A DNA stretch of 64,000 bases from NCBI GenBank assembly GCA_046348365.1, contig JAXMEL010000002.1, forward strand, positions 682,001 through 746,000, written 5' to 3'. Every line of letters starts with the position of its first letter. Position 1 is the first letter of the stretch. Position numbers and translations under genes: made by a program. Source of the stretch: JAEUPI01 sp046348365 (GTDB taxonomy: Bacteria; Pseudomonadota; Gammaproteobacteria; Burkholderiales; Burkholderiaceae_C). Of the stretch, positions 1 to 8,240 are shown in pieces. Below the pieces are notes generated by a model, which did not search any database, had not been told where the DNA came from, and saw only the letters and a program-made list of their open reading frames with translations.

Positions 1-369
1 GCGAACGAGCGGATGGGCCGCCAGATAGCTCGGCAGCAGCGGCGCGATGCGCCGCCGCGCGAAGGCCGCCGTGCTGCTGACGCGCAGCACACCGGTCACC
101 TCGGTCACCGCCGGGCTGACCGAAGCCTCGGCTTCCTCGAGTGCCTGCATCACCTTCTGCGCCGCGGCGAGGAACTGCTCGCCCTCCTGCGTGAGCTGCA
201 GCACGCGTGACGTGCGATGGAACAGGCGCACGCCGAGGCGGTTTTCCAGCCGCTGGATGACCTTGCTGATGGTCGACGGGTCGAGGTCGAGGCTGCGCGC
301 GGCCGCGGAGAAGCTGGCTTCCTCCGACACGCGGAGGAAGAAGCCGAGTTCGCGGATGCGGTCGTTCAC
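1..369 (-). CDS. LysR-family transcriptional regulator, N-terminal part (runs off the left edge)
   Basis: The reverse strand reads from a GTG at 369 to the window edge without a stop and gives 123 codons of a LysR regulator. The N-terminus begins NDRIRELGFFLRVSEEASF and carries the classic winged helix-turn-helix (AAARSLDLDPSTISKVIQRLE, roughly residues 22-42), followed by RLGVRLFHRTSR and the start of the effector domain (GVLRVSS, about residue 91). The C-terminal effector domain lies outside the window. It diverges from the Rieske oxygenase gene, the usual layout of a LysR activator and its target. A binding site was not resolved in the 136-bp gap. Family call sure; ligand unknown. Confidence 0.9.
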   Translation of the reverse strand, partial: MNDRIRELGFFLRVSEEASFSAAARSLDLDPSTISKVIQRLENRLGVRLFHRTSRVLQLTQEGEQFLAAAQKVMQALEEAEASVSPAVTEVTGVLRVSSTAAFARRRIAPLLPSYLAAHPLVR

Positions 370-475
370 GGTCGGTCAGGCAGATCGCAGTGATTCGTGA
401 CGCGCCGTGCACAGCTGCCTTGCGCGCCCACCGGGCTTAAGGCGCTGGACGCGCCGGGCCTGCGGCGCCGAGAAT

Positions 476-493
476 CTTAATGGTTCAACCATT
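476..493. promoter_or_regulatory. GntR/FadR-type operator overlapping a possible -10 box
   Basis: A perfect inverted repeat with 7-bp arms (AATGGTT, one central C, AACCATT) lies at 479-493, 12 bp before the Rieske gene start. Its core fits TGGT-N3-ACCA, the half-site spacing used by FadR-subfamily GntR regulators, and two such regulators are encoded downstream (4806-5513 and 8241-9002). A CTTAAT hexamer at 476-481 overlaps it and could be a -10 box, so a bound repressor would block the promoter. The same core recurs at 9098-9108. The palindrome is seen; the regulator is inferred. Confidence 0.5.
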
Positions 494-505
494 CAGGACG
501 CCTCC

Positions 506-1831
506 ATGCTTTCCCGCGACGACAACGAACGCCTGGTGCGTGTGGGCCCCGGCACGCCGATGGGCACGCTGATGCGGCTGTACTGGGTGCCGTTCCTGCT
601 GTCGCGCGACGTCGAGCGCGACGGGCCGGCCCATCGTGTGCGCGTGTTCGGCGAAGACCTGGTGGCGTTTCGCGACTCGAGCGGTCGCGTCGGGCTGGTC
701 GACCACGCCTGCCCGCACCGTGGTGCGCCGCTGGTCTTCGCCCGCAACGAGGAGGACGGGCTGCGCTGCATGTACCACGGCTGGAAGTTCGGCGTCGACG
801 GCAGCTGCCTCGACACGCCGGCCGAGCCACCGAACTCGCCGCTGTGCCGCCACGTCAAGGTCAAGAGCTACCCGGTGCGCGAACGCCATGGCGTGCTGTG
901 GGCCTACATGGGGCCTGACGCCGAGCCGCCGCCGCTGCCCGAGCTGGAGTGGAACCTGGTGCCCGACGAGCATGTCGCGCTGTCGATGCGCATCCAGGAG
1001 TGCAACTGGCTGCAGGCGCTCGAAGGCGAGATCGACTCGGCGCATGCCGCCATCCTGCACGGCCGCGCCGACCAGGGCGGCACCATCAACCAATGGCGAC
1101 AGGCGGGCGACCTGGCTCCCAAGTTCGAAATTCACCAGCACGACGCCGGCATCCACATCGCGAGCCGGCGCAAGGTGCCCGACAAAGCATCGACCGAATA
1201 CATCCGCGTCAACCAGTTTCTGATGCCGTACTGGACGCTGGTGCCACCGCAGAAGCAGTTTCCTGAGTTGAGCGGTCACGCCTGGGTGCCGATGGACGAC
1301 GAGCACACGCTGTGTCTGATGTTCACCTACACGCCGGCGCATCCGCTGTACGAGCAGACGCGCCGGGTGTTCAAGACCGGCGGCAAGGGTGGTCGCGAAA
1401 CCGGCCACCCGTCGGATCAGGCGTTCGAGCCGCGGCCGGCGATGACGCCGTATCCCAAGTACTGGAGCAAGTACAACCGCGCCAACGCCTATCACTTCGA
1501 CTACGAGTCGCAGCGGACCACCTACAACATGGGCATGCCGGGGCTGTGGCTGCAGGATGCCGCCTGCCAGTCTGGCGTTTCGCCGATCTACGACCGAACG
1601 CAGGAGCACCTGGGCACCACCGATCTCGGCATCGCACGCACGCGGCGCATGCTGCTCGACGCGCTGAAGCGCCTCGACGGCGAAGGCCAGCGCCCGCCGT
1701 CGGCGCAGAACCCGTCGTCGATGATGTGGCGTGCCGTTTCGCTCACGGTCGACGCGGGCGCCGACTGGAAGCAGGTGGGTGCCGAGTTCATGCGCGCGCG
1801 GTTGGGCGCCGACTTCGGCTACACGCCGTGA
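506..1831 (+). CDS. Rieske non-heme iron ring-hydroxylating oxygenase, alpha subunit (phthalate 4,5-dioxygenase-like family)
   Basis: The 441-aa protein is an oxygenase component that would hydroxylate or demethylate an aromatic ring with electrons from a reductase or ferredoxin. The Rieske [2Fe-2S] ligands are visible as C69-P-H71 and C88-x2-H91 (ACPHRG, CMYHGW). The mononuclear iron motif is D177-x2-H180-x4-H185 (EIDSAHAAILHG). Length matches the phthalate 4,5-dioxygenase/vanillate demethylase group, which has only an alpha subunit. The ATG at 506 was chosen because the N-terminus MLSRDDNERLVRVGPGTPMG is typical and upstream codons are not. No reductase is adjacent; a Rieske ferredoxin is encoded at 17640-17927 on the other strand. 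The gene starts the plus-strand catabolic run. Substrate unknown. Confidence 0.88.
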   Translation: MLSRDDNERLVRVGPGTPMGTLMRLYWVPFLLSRDVERDGPAHRVRVFGEDLVAFRDSSGRVGLVDHACPHRGAPLVFARNEEDGLRCMYHGWKFGVDGSCLDTPAEPPNSPLCRHVKVKSYPVRERHGVLWAYMGPDAEPPPLPELEWNLVPDEHVALSMRIQECNWLQALEGEIDSAHAAILHGRADQGGTINQWRQAGDLAPKFEIHQHDAGIHIASRRKVPDKASTEYIRVNQFLMPYWTLVPPQKQFPELSGHAWVPMDDEHTLCLMFTYTPAHPLYEQTRRVFKTGGKGGRETGHPSDQAFEPRPAMTPYPKYWSKYNRANAYHFDYESQRTTYNMGMPGLWLQDAACQSGVSPIYDRTQEHLGTTDLGIARTRRMLLDALKRLDGEGQRPPSAQNPSSMMWRAVSLTVDAGADWKQVGAEFMRARLGADFGYTP

Positions 1832-1844
1832 ACGCGGACGCCCG

Positions 1845-3170
1845 ATGCTGGACACGTTGACGCAGGAGTTCCCGCCGCACGTGCCGCGGCCACGCGGTGC
1901 GCCGCTCGCGTTGCAGGGCGTGCGCGTGGTCGATTTCTCGCACTTCATCGCTGGCCCGCTGGCGACGATGTTCCTCGCCGACCTCGGCGCCGAGGTCGTC
2001 AAGATCGAGCCGCCGGGTCGAGGCGACGATCTGCGGCGCTATCCACCCGAACTGCCGCAGCTGCCCGACCAGGGCGGCCCGTTTCTGTGGAGCAATCGCG
2101 GCAAGAAGAGCGTCGCGCTCGATCTGAAGCACCCGCAGGGCGTTGCGCTGGCGCGCGAGCTGATCGCGAAGGCCGACGTGCTGGTCGAGAACTTCTCGAC
2201 CGGCGTGATGGACCGCCTCGGTCTCGGTGCCGACGCCTGTCGGGCCGCGAACCCGCGCCTGATCTTCTGCTCGGTATCTGCGTACGGTCGCGACGGTCCG
2301 TTCGCCGACCGCCTGGGATTCGACCCGGTGGTGCAGGCCGAGAGCGGCTTCGTGTCGATGAACGGCTATGCCGACCGGCAGGGCGTGCGTGCCTCGGCCG
2401 CAGTGATGGACATGGGCACCGCGATGATGGTGAGCAACGCGGTGCTCGCCGCTCTATTTGCACGCACGCATACCGGCGAGGGCCAAACGGTCGAGGTTGG
2501 CCTCTACGACACCGGCATCCTGATGACCGGTTGGGCGCCGATGCAGCACCTGCTCACCGGTCGCGAGCCGCAGCGTCACGGCAACACCAGCGTCGACACC
2601 TGCCCGAGCGGCGTGTTCAGCGCGAGTGATGCCGACTTCTACATCAACTGCGGCAACGACCGCGTGTACCACCGTCTCGTCGCCGACGTCGTGCAGCGCG
2701 CCGACCTCGCGAGTGATCCCGAACTTGCCGGCCGCCATGGCCGGCAGGCGCGGCGCGACGAGCTGTTTCGCGAGCTCGGCAAGGAATTCGCCAAGCATCC
2801 GTTCGCCGTCTGGGGCGAACGGATGCGCGCCGCCGGCGTGCCCTGCGGCCAGGTGCGCACGGTCAGCCAGGCGCTGCGGTCCGACGAGACGCGCGCGCGC
2901 GGTATCGTCAGCTGGACCCTGCATCCGCAGGCCGGGCCGATACCCAACATCGCGCCGCCGTGGCGCTTCTCGGCAACGCCGGTGGCCGACCCGGTGGCCG
3001 CACCGACGGTCGGGCAGCACACCGATACCGTGCTTCGCGACGTGCTCGGCAAGAGCGACACGCAGATCGCCGCCTTGCGTGCCGCTGGCGCCTGCGGCGA
3101 GCCACCCCCTCTCCCGCCCGGCGGAAGAGGTTCACTCCCTCTCCCGCTCGCGGGAGAGGGGACGGGGTGA
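1845..3170 (+). CDS. CaiB/BaiF (family III) CoA-transferase
   Basis: The 441-aa protein would transfer CoA between a donor such as succinyl-CoA and a carboxylic acid. The family signature VVDFSHFIAGPLATMFLADLGAEVVKIE is present near residues 28-55, and the catalytic aspartate sits in ASAAVMDMGTAM (D189), followed by HTGEGQTVEVGLYD. It starts 13 bp after the Rieske gene and probably shares its transcript. The last 22 or so codons are encoded by a REP-like repeat (3108-3185), so the natural C-terminus may have been extended. With the thiolase-like pair downstream it fits a CoA-thioester pathway for an aromatic or dicarboxylic acid. Family sure, substrate unknown. Confidence 0.9.
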   Translation: MLDTLTQEFPPHVPRPRGAPLALQGVRVVDFSHFIAGPLATMFLADLGAEVVKIEPPGRGDDLRRYPPELPQLPDQGGPFLWSNRGKKSVALDLKHPQGVALARELIAKADVLVENFSTGVMDRLGLGADACRAANPRLIFCSVSAYGRDGPFADRLGFDPVVQAESGFVSMNGYADRQGVRASAAVMDMGTAMMVSNAVLAALFARTHTGEGQTVEVGLYDTGILMTGWAPMQHLLTGREPQRHGNTSVDTCPSGVFSASDADFYINCGNDRVYHRLVADVVQRADLASDPELAGRHGRQARRDELFRELGKEFAKHPFAVWGERMRAAGVPCGQVRTVSQALRSDETRARGIVSWTLHPQAGPIPNIAPPWRFSATPVADPVAAPTVGQHTDTVLRDVLGKSDTQIAALRAAGACGEPPPLPPGGRGSLPLPLAGEGTG

Positions 3171-3185
3171 GGGCCGGGGTGAGGG
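3108..3185. repeat. REP-like element: two hairpins plus an 11-bp direct repeat
   Basis: Two adjacent hairpins are visible. One is at 3108-3130 (arms CCTCTCCCGC and GCGGAAGAGG, one mismatch). The other is at 3137-3160 (arms CCCTCTCCCG and CGGGAGAGGG, loop CTCG). They are followed by CGGGGTGAGGG twice, at 3163-3173 and 3175-3185. This is the common proteobacterial 'CCCTCTCCC...GGGAGAGGG CGGGGTGAGGG' intergenic element. Here it overlaps the 3' end of the CoA-transferase gene, whose stop is inside it, and ends 2 bp before the next start codon. It could act as a transcript stabiliser or attenuator between the two genes. Confidence 0.8.
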
Positions 3186-3187
3186 TG

Positions 3188-4372
3188 ATGGCACAGCCCC
3201 GCACACTGCGCGGTCGCGTCGCGGTCGCCGGCATTGCCGAGACGCAGTACTACAAACACGGCCAGTCCCCGGCGCCCGAGTTTCGACTCGCGCTGCAGGC
3301 GATCATCGATGCCTGCGGCGACGCGGGCATCGAAGTTGGGGAGGTCGACGGGTTTGCCAGCTACAGCAACGACCGTAGCGACCCGTCGCGGCTGGCCGCG
3401 GCGCTCGGCCTGCCGCGCCTGCGCAGCACGACGATGCAGTGGGGAGGCGGCGGTGGCGGTTGCGCTGCCGCAGTGGCCAACGGCGCGGCGGCGATTGCCG
3501 CCGGCTTGGCTGACTGCGTGGTGGTGTTCCGCGCGCTGGCGCAAGGGCAGCACGGTCGCTTCGGCCAGAGCAAGCCGGCGCCAACCGCCGGTGCGGAGAT
3601 GGCATGGATGGCGCCTTACGGCGTGCTGAGCCCGGCGCAGAAGTACGCGATGAAGGTGCGCCGCTTCATGCACGAGCACGGCGTGCGCCAGGAGGCGGCG
3701 CGTGCGGTGGCGCTGGCGTCGTACCACCATGCCCAGGCCAATCCTCGAGCAGTGATGCACGGCAAGCCGCTCGACGAAGCGAAGTACGACGCGTCGCGCT
3801 GGATCGTCGAGCCATTCCATCTGTTCGACATCTGCCTCGAGAACGATGGCGCCGCGGCGATCGTGCTGGTGAGCGGCGAACGTGCGCGCGATTTGAAGCA
3901 GCCGCCGGTGTTCGTGCTCGGTGCGGCGGCCGGCAGCGACCACCGCACCTTTGCGCAGCCGCACAACGCACCGCACTACGCCAGCGCAAGCTTCGTCAAC
4001 GTGGCGCAGGAGGCCTATCGCATGGCGCAGCTGACGCCGGCTGACATCGGCAGCGTGCAGGCATACGAGAACTTCACCGGCGGCGTGGTGATGGCGCTCG
4101 TCGAGCACGGCTTCTTTGCACCGGGCGAAGCAAACGAGTTCATGACGCTCGCCAACCTGAGCGCGCCTGCCGGCAAGCTGCCGCTCAACACCAGCGGCGG
4201 CAATCTCGCCGAGTGCTACATGCACGGCTTCGAGCTGGTGCTCGAAGCCGTGCGTCAGGTGCGCGGCACCTCGACCAGCCCGGCCGCGCGACGCGATACC
4301 GCGATGGTGATCGGCGGTCCGCTGGTCAGCCCCGTCAGCACGCTGGTGCTCGGCTCGGAGGCCACGCTGTGA
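3188..4372 (+). CDS. Thiolase-like protein (SCP-x/Ltp-type acyl-CoA thiolase or retro-aldolase)
   Basis: The 394-aa protein belongs to the thiolase superfamily branch that includes lipid-transfer thiolases. A glycine-rich segment with the probable nucleophile is at residues 85-92 (WGGGGGGC, C92), and the C-terminal half has NTSGGNLAECYMHG near residue 345, with the conserved His. The gene begins right after the repeat element and overlaps the next gene by 4 bp. The partner is a DUF35 Zn-ribbon/OB-fold protein. Such pairs are known as BbsA/BbsB (benzoylsuccinyl-CoA thiolase) and Ltp2/ChsH2 (steroid side-chain aldolase). Thiolytic or retro-aldol cleavage of a CoA thioester is therefore likely; which of the two cannot be told here. 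Confidence 0.82.
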   Translation: MAQPRTLRGRVAVAGIAETQYYKHGQSPAPEFRLALQAIIDACGDAGIEVGEVDGFASYSNDRSDPSRLAAALGLPRLRSTTMQWGGGGGGCAAAVANGAAAIAAGLADCVVVFRALAQGQHGRFGQSKPAPTAGAEMAWMAPYGVLSPAQKYAMKVRRFMHEHGVRQEAARAVALASYHHAQANPRAVMHGKPLDEAKYDASRWIVEPFHLFDICLENDGAAAIVLVSGERARDLKQPPVFVLGAAAGSDHRTFAQPHNAPHYASASFVNVAQEAYRMAQLTPADIGSVQAYENFTGGVVMALVEHGFFAPGEANEFMTLANLSAPAGKLPLNTSGGNLAECYMHGFELVLEAVRQVRGTSTSPAARRDTAMVIGGPLVSPVSTLVLGSEATL

Positions 4373-4821
4373 CGGCAGCCACCACCACCTATCTGCCGCC
4401 CGGCCTGCCGGCGCCGCTCGACGACGAGGGCGTGTCGGCGCCGTACTGGCAAGGTCTTTCGCAAGGTGTGCTGCTCGTGCAGCGCTGCGCGGCGTGCGGC
4501 ACCTGGCAATTCGGCGGCGAATGGCTGTGCCACCACTGCCGCAGGTTCGACCCGCCGTGGGTCGAGGTCGAGCCGCACGGCCGCATCTACAGCTGGGAGC
4601 GCGTGTGGCATCCGGTGCATCCGGCGCTGAAGGAGCACGGTCCGTACCTCGTGGTGTTGGTCGAGCTGCCGCACGCGGGCCACGTGCGCATGCTCGGCAA
4701 CCTGCTCGGTGATCCATTGCAGCGCGTGACCATCGGTGCTGAGGTCAACGGCGTCTTCGAACACCACGCGGCCACCAACAACCAACCGTCGTACTCGCTG
4801 CTGCAATGGCAACTGCGCTGA
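4369..4821 (+). CDS. DUF35 Zn-ribbon/OB-fold protein, partner of the thiolase-like protein
   Basis: The 150-aa protein has a rubredoxin-like zinc ribbon with C40-x2-C43 and C54-x2-C57 (RCAACG, WLCHHC) followed by an OB-fold region (GRIYSWERVWHPVHPA, PYLVVLVELPHAGHVRMLGNL). This is the DUF35 architecture. The family normally forms a complex with a thiolase or retro-aldolase subunit and helps hold the CoA moiety. The start is a GTG at 4369 inside the TGA stop of the thiolase gene (GTGA), which suggests translational coupling and a fixed stoichiometry. The 3' end overlaps the GntR gene by 16 bp. Function as the partner is inferred from pairing. Confidence 0.85.
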   Translation: MTAATTTYLPPGLPAPLDDEGVSAPYWQGLSQGVLLVQRCAACGTWQFGGEWLCHHCRRFDPPWVEVEPHGRIYSWERVWHPVHPALKEHGPYLVVLVELPHAGHVRMLGNLLGDPLQRVTIGAEVNGVFEHHAATNNQPSYSLLQWQLR

Positions 4822-5513
4822 GTCCACCGCGTAGTCCGCGCGCGTTCGAGGCGATCGCCTCGCAGATTCGCGCCGAACTCGCCGCTGGCCGCCTGGGCGT
4901 TGGCAGCCGCCTGCCGGCCGAGCGCACGATGGCTGCCGCGTTCGGCGTTTCGCGCAACACGCTGCGCGAAGCGCTGCGTTCGCTCGAACACGCCGGGTTG
5001 CTGCAGCACTACAAGGGCGCGCGCGGTGGCGCCGTCGTCACGCAGCGCAGCGGCGACGCGATTGCCACCGGGCTGCAGGATCTGTTCGACCTCGGCGCCG
5101 TGCAGCCTGCCCAACTGACCGAGGCGCGGATCTGGCTCGAGGCCGTGGTGGTGCGCGAGGCTTGCGCGCGGGCCACCGACGCCGATCTCGCAGAACTGCG
5201 CACCAACGTAACGCAGACGGCTGCGGCGCAGGCCGCTGGTGACTTCGCGCAGCGCGCAGAGAAGAACATCGAGTTCCACCGCATTCTGGCGCGCATCACG
5301 GGCAACCCGGTCATCGTGGTCGTGATGAACGGCGTGCTCGACGTGCTGCGGCATTTCATCGACCGCATCGGGCCGCGAGCCAATCCGCACGTACTGCCGT
5401 CGCGGCGGCGCTTTCTCGCCCACCTGGAAGCGCGCGACGCCGACGCCGCAGTGGCCGAGATGCAGCGTAGCCTGCTGAAGCTGCAGCGCGAGTACTTGTC
5501 GAGATCGCGCTGA
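4806..5513 (+). CDS. GntR-family regulator, FadR subfamily (first of two)
   Basis: The 235-aa protein has an N-terminal GntR winged helix (LGVGSRLPAERTMAAAFGVSRNTLREALRSLEHAGLL, about residues 30-66) and an all-helical FCD ligand-binding domain. The latter has the metal-type residues of the family (TEARIWLEAVVVREACA, IEFHRILARITGNPV, RFLAHLEARDADAAVAEM). It overlaps the DUF35 gene, so it is co-transcribed with the genes it probably controls. The nearest plausible operator is the palindrome at 479-493. Effector is likely the aromatic or alicyclic acid or its CoA thioester, but that is inference. Confidence 0.88.
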   Translation: MATALSPPRSPRAFEAIASQIRAELAAGRLGVGSRLPAERTMAAAFGVSRNTLREALRSLEHAGLLQHYKGARGGAVVTQRSGDAIATGLQDLFDLGAVQPAQLTEARIWLEAVVVREACARATDADLAELRTNVTQTAAAQAAGDFAQRAEKNIEFHRILARITGNPVIVVVMNGVLDVLRHFIDRIGPRANPHVLPSRRRFLAHLEARDADAAVAEMQRSLLKLQREYLSRSR

Positions 5514-5545
5514 CACACTGCATTCGTCAGCAAGGAGACCTGCAC

Positions 5546-6529
5546 ATGCGTGCCGCCTACTACGAACGCACCGGCCCAGCCGGCGAGGTGCTGCATCTGT
5601 CCGAACTGCCCGACCCCGCGCCAGCGGCCGGTGAAGTGCGCGTGCGCGTGCGCTGCAGCGGCGTCAATCCGTCGGACGTCAAGAGTCGCGGCGGGCTGCG
5701 CAGCCAGGTGATGCCGTTCCCGCGCGTGATTCCGCACAGCGATGGCACTGGCATTGTCGATGCGGTGGGCGAGGGCGTGGACCGCCGGCGCATCGGCGAA
5801 CGTGTGTGGGTTTGGAACGCCGCCTGGGGACGTCCGTTCGGGACCGCAGCCGAGTTGTGCTGCCTGCCGCAGCAGCAGGCCGTGCCGCTGCCCGATGGCA
5901 CGGCCGACGAGGCGGGCGCGTGCCTGGGCATTCCGGCGCTGACCGCCATCCATGCCGTGATGATGGATGGCGGTGTCGCCGGCAAGCGCGTGCTCGTCGC
6001 CGGCGGCGCCGGTGCGGTGAGCCACTATGCGCTGCAGTTCGCCAGCCGCATGGGGGCGGCGCAGATCCTCACGACGGTGAGCAGTGCCCAGAAGGCGGCG
6101 ATCGCGCGCGAGGCCGGCGCCGACGCGACGATCGACTACAGGAACGAGCCGGTGGCCGAGCGCGTGCGCGAGTTGACCCGGGGACACGGCGTCGATCGGG
6201 TTATCGAACTCGACATCGCTGCCAACGGCGCGCTCGACGTCGAGTTGCTGCACCCCGGCGGCGACATCGTCGCCTACGGTTCCAGCCAACCGGTGAACCT
6301 GCCGTTCTTCCCGCTGATCTCGAAGAACGTGCAGGTCAGGTTCTTCATGGTCTACCACCTCGCAGCGATCGATCGCGAGCGCGCGACGGCGGCGCTGCAA
6401 CGCTACCTCGCCCGCAACGAACTGCATCACAACGTGGCGTTGACGCTGCGACTCGACCGCATCGTCGAGGCGCACGAAGCGGTGGAACAAGGGCGCGTGG
6501 TGGGCAATGTGGTGCTGCAGGTGGCGTAG
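5546..6529 (+). CDS. Zinc-free medium-chain dehydrogenase/reductase, quinone oxidoreductase type
   Basis: The 327-aa protein is an MDR enzyme of the NADPH:quinone reductase branch. It has the GroES-like N-terminal domain (GEVRVRVRCSGVNPSDVKSRGG) and a Rossmann domain (VLVAGGAGAVSHYALQFA, about residue 149). It lacks the cysteine cluster of structural-zinc alcohol dehydrogenases. A clear Shine-Dalgarno (AAGGAG at 5531-5536) precedes the ATG at 5546. It sits 32 bp after the first GntR gene and before the CoA ligase. In such clusters these enzymes often reduce an enoyl-CoA or enone; the substrate here is unknown. Confidence 0.82.
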   Translation: MRAAYYERTGPAGEVLHLSELPDPAPAAGEVRVRVRCSGVNPSDVKSRGGLRSQVMPFPRVIPHSDGTGIVDAVGEGVDRRRIGERVWVWNAAWGRPFGTAAELCCLPQQQAVPLPDGTADEAGACLGIPALTAIHAVMMDGGVAGKRVLVAGGAGAVSHYALQFASRMGAAQILTTVSSAQKAAIAREAGADATIDYRNEPVAERVRELTRGHGVDRVIELDIAANGALDVELLHPGGDIVAYGSSQPVNLPFFPLISKNVQVRFFMVYHLAAIDRERATAALQRYLARNELHHNVALTLRLDRIVEAHEAVEQGRVVGNVVLQVA

Positions 6530-6574
6530 AGGATTGACGCGTACTGCCCGAGCGGATGCCTTGACAGTCAGCGC

Positions 6575-8224
6575 ATGAAATTCGATCCGGTCCTGGCAAA
6601 GCCTCGTGTCGCTCCGATGCGGGCAAGGGGCTTGTGGTCCGACATGACGCTCGCCGCCTATCTCGAGCGGGCGGTACGTACCTGGCCTGACAAGACTGCA
6701 CTGGTCGACTTTGCGAGCGACGATAGCCAGGTCACGCGTCTGAGCTTTTCCGAGCTCGACCGGCGATCGAACGCGATTGCCCTGGGTCTGCGCAACCATG
6801 GCATGGAGTTCGGTGACGTGGTGTCGGTTCAACTGCCGAACTGCTGGCAGTTCATGGCGCTGGTGCTCGCCTGCTCGAAGATCGGCGCCGTCATCAACCC
6901 GCTGTTGCCGATCTACCGCGAGCACGAACTGGAGTTCATGCTCAACTTCTGCGAAAGCAAGCTGCTCGTCGTGCCTGCGAGCTATCGGGGCCGCGACCAT
7001 GCGGCGATGGTGGCCGCCATGCGGCCGGGCCTGCCGCATCTGAGAGACGTCGTCGTGCTCGGCGATGGCAGCCCGCGGGGCTTCGATCGCGCACTGTGCG
7101 TCGATGACGTCGGTTCGTCGTCGACTCAACACCCGCGGCCGCAGCATGCCGACGACGTGGCGCTGCTGATGTACACGTCGGGCACGACCGGCCAGCCCAA
7201 GGGCGTGATGCACACGTCGAACACGCTGATGTCGACGCTCGAGGCCGCGCGGCGGGTCTTGACCATCGACGACCGCGACGTGGCACTGTGCGCCGCCCCG
7301 ATCGGGCACATGCTGGGGCTGGCGCTGCTGGGCATCCTGCCGCTGATGGCAGGCGCCACCACGGTGATCATGTCGGCGTGGGACGCGCCCAAGGCGCTAG
7401 CTCTCGCACGCGCCGAGTCGGTGACCTTCGGCGCCGGTGCCACGCCGTACCTGTCTGACATCCTGCAGGCCGTGGCCGGCGGCGTGCCGTGGGCGCCGAC
7501 GTGGCGGCTGCTGTGCTGCGCTGGCGCACCGATTCCGCCGGTGCTGGTCGAGCGCGCCGACAAGGAGCTCGGACTGACGGTGTGCTCGATGTACGGCATG
7601 ACCGAGGTGCAGGCCGGCGCCGTCACCGACTTCTCGGCCGGTAACCGCTACTCGGCGGTGGCCGACGGCAAGCCGCCTCCCGGCATGGAGATGCGCATCG
7701 TCGACGAGCGTGGGCATGACGTCGGACTGCGCGAAACGGGCCGCCTGCTGGTTCGCGGGTGCGGCGTGTTCGCCGGCTACCTGAAGCACCCCGAGCTCAA
7801 CGCCGTCGATGCCGACGGCTGGTTCGACACCGGCGATCTGGCCTACTTTGTCGACGCCGAGGGCTACGTGCGCTTGAACGGGCGCAGCAAGGACATCCTC
7901 AAGCGAGGCGGCATCGGCGTGCCGGTCGTGGAAGTCGAGGCGCTGATCGCGAGGCACCCGTCGGTGGCTGCGGTGGCCATCGTCGGCTGGCCCGACCCTC
8001 GTCTGGGCGAGCGCGTCTGCGCCTTCGTCTCTTTGCGGCCCGGCGCGCGGCTCGATCTGGTCGAGCTCAAGGCCCATCTCGAGGCCGCGCGACTCACGCC
8101 GCAGTACTGGCCCGAGCGACTCGAACTGTGCGATGAGCTACCTCGCACGGCCAGTGGCAAGGTGCAGAAGTTCAGGCTGCAGGCGCTCGCGCGCGAATTC
8201 CCGCCGTACGTGGAGACCTCCTGA
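6575..8224 (+). CDS. AMP-forming acyl/aryl-CoA ligase (ANL superfamily)
   Basis: The 549-aa protein would activate a carboxylic acid with ATP and CoA. The P-loop motif YTSGTTGQPKG is near residues 200-210, MYGMTEVQ is the A5-like motif, WFDTGDLAYF and the hinge GRSKDILKRGG follow, and the catalytic lysine region is ELPRTASGKVQKF close to the end. The sequence recalls cyclohexanecarboxylate- and medium-chain fatty acid-CoA ligases (AliA type) more than short benzoate-CoA ligases, but this is from memory only. The start ATG at 6575 lies 45 bp after the MDR gene. It precedes the second GntR gene and the reductase operon, so it is the likely entry step to the pathway. Confidence 0.87.
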   Translation: MKFDPVLAKPRVAPMRARGLWSDMTLAAYLERAVRTWPDKTALVDFASDDSQVTRLSFSELDRRSNAIALGLRNHGMEFGDVVSVQLPNCWQFMALVLACSKIGAVINPLLPIYREHELEFMLNFCESKLLVVPASYRGRDHAAMVAAMRPGLPHLRDVVVLGDGSPRGFDRALCVDDVGSSSTQHPRPQHADDVALLMYTSGTTGQPKGVMHTSNTLMSTLEAARRVLTIDDRDVALCAAPIGHMLGLALLGILPLMAGATTVIMSAWDAPKALALARAESVTFGAGATPYLSDILQAVAGGVPWAPTWRLLCCAGAPIPPVLVERADKELGLTVCSMYGMTEVQAGAVTDFSAGNRYSAVADGKPPPGMEMRIVDERGHDVGLRETGRLLVRGCGVFAGYLKHPELNAVDADGWFDTGDLAYFVDAEGYVRLNGRSKDILKRGGIGVPVVEVEALIARHPSVAAVAIVGWPDPRLGERVCAFVSLRPGARLDLVELKAHLEAARLTPQYWPERLELCDELPRTASGKVQKFRLQALAREFPPYVETS

Positions 8225-8240
8225 ACGGCCGCCGTCTACC

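Noticed and set aside
2639..4717. A 692-codon open frame on the minus strand opposite the CoA-transferase and thiolase genes
   Set aside because: It lies opposite well-supported genes, and its translation is Arg/His/Ala-rich without motifs, as expected for a high-GC shadow frame.
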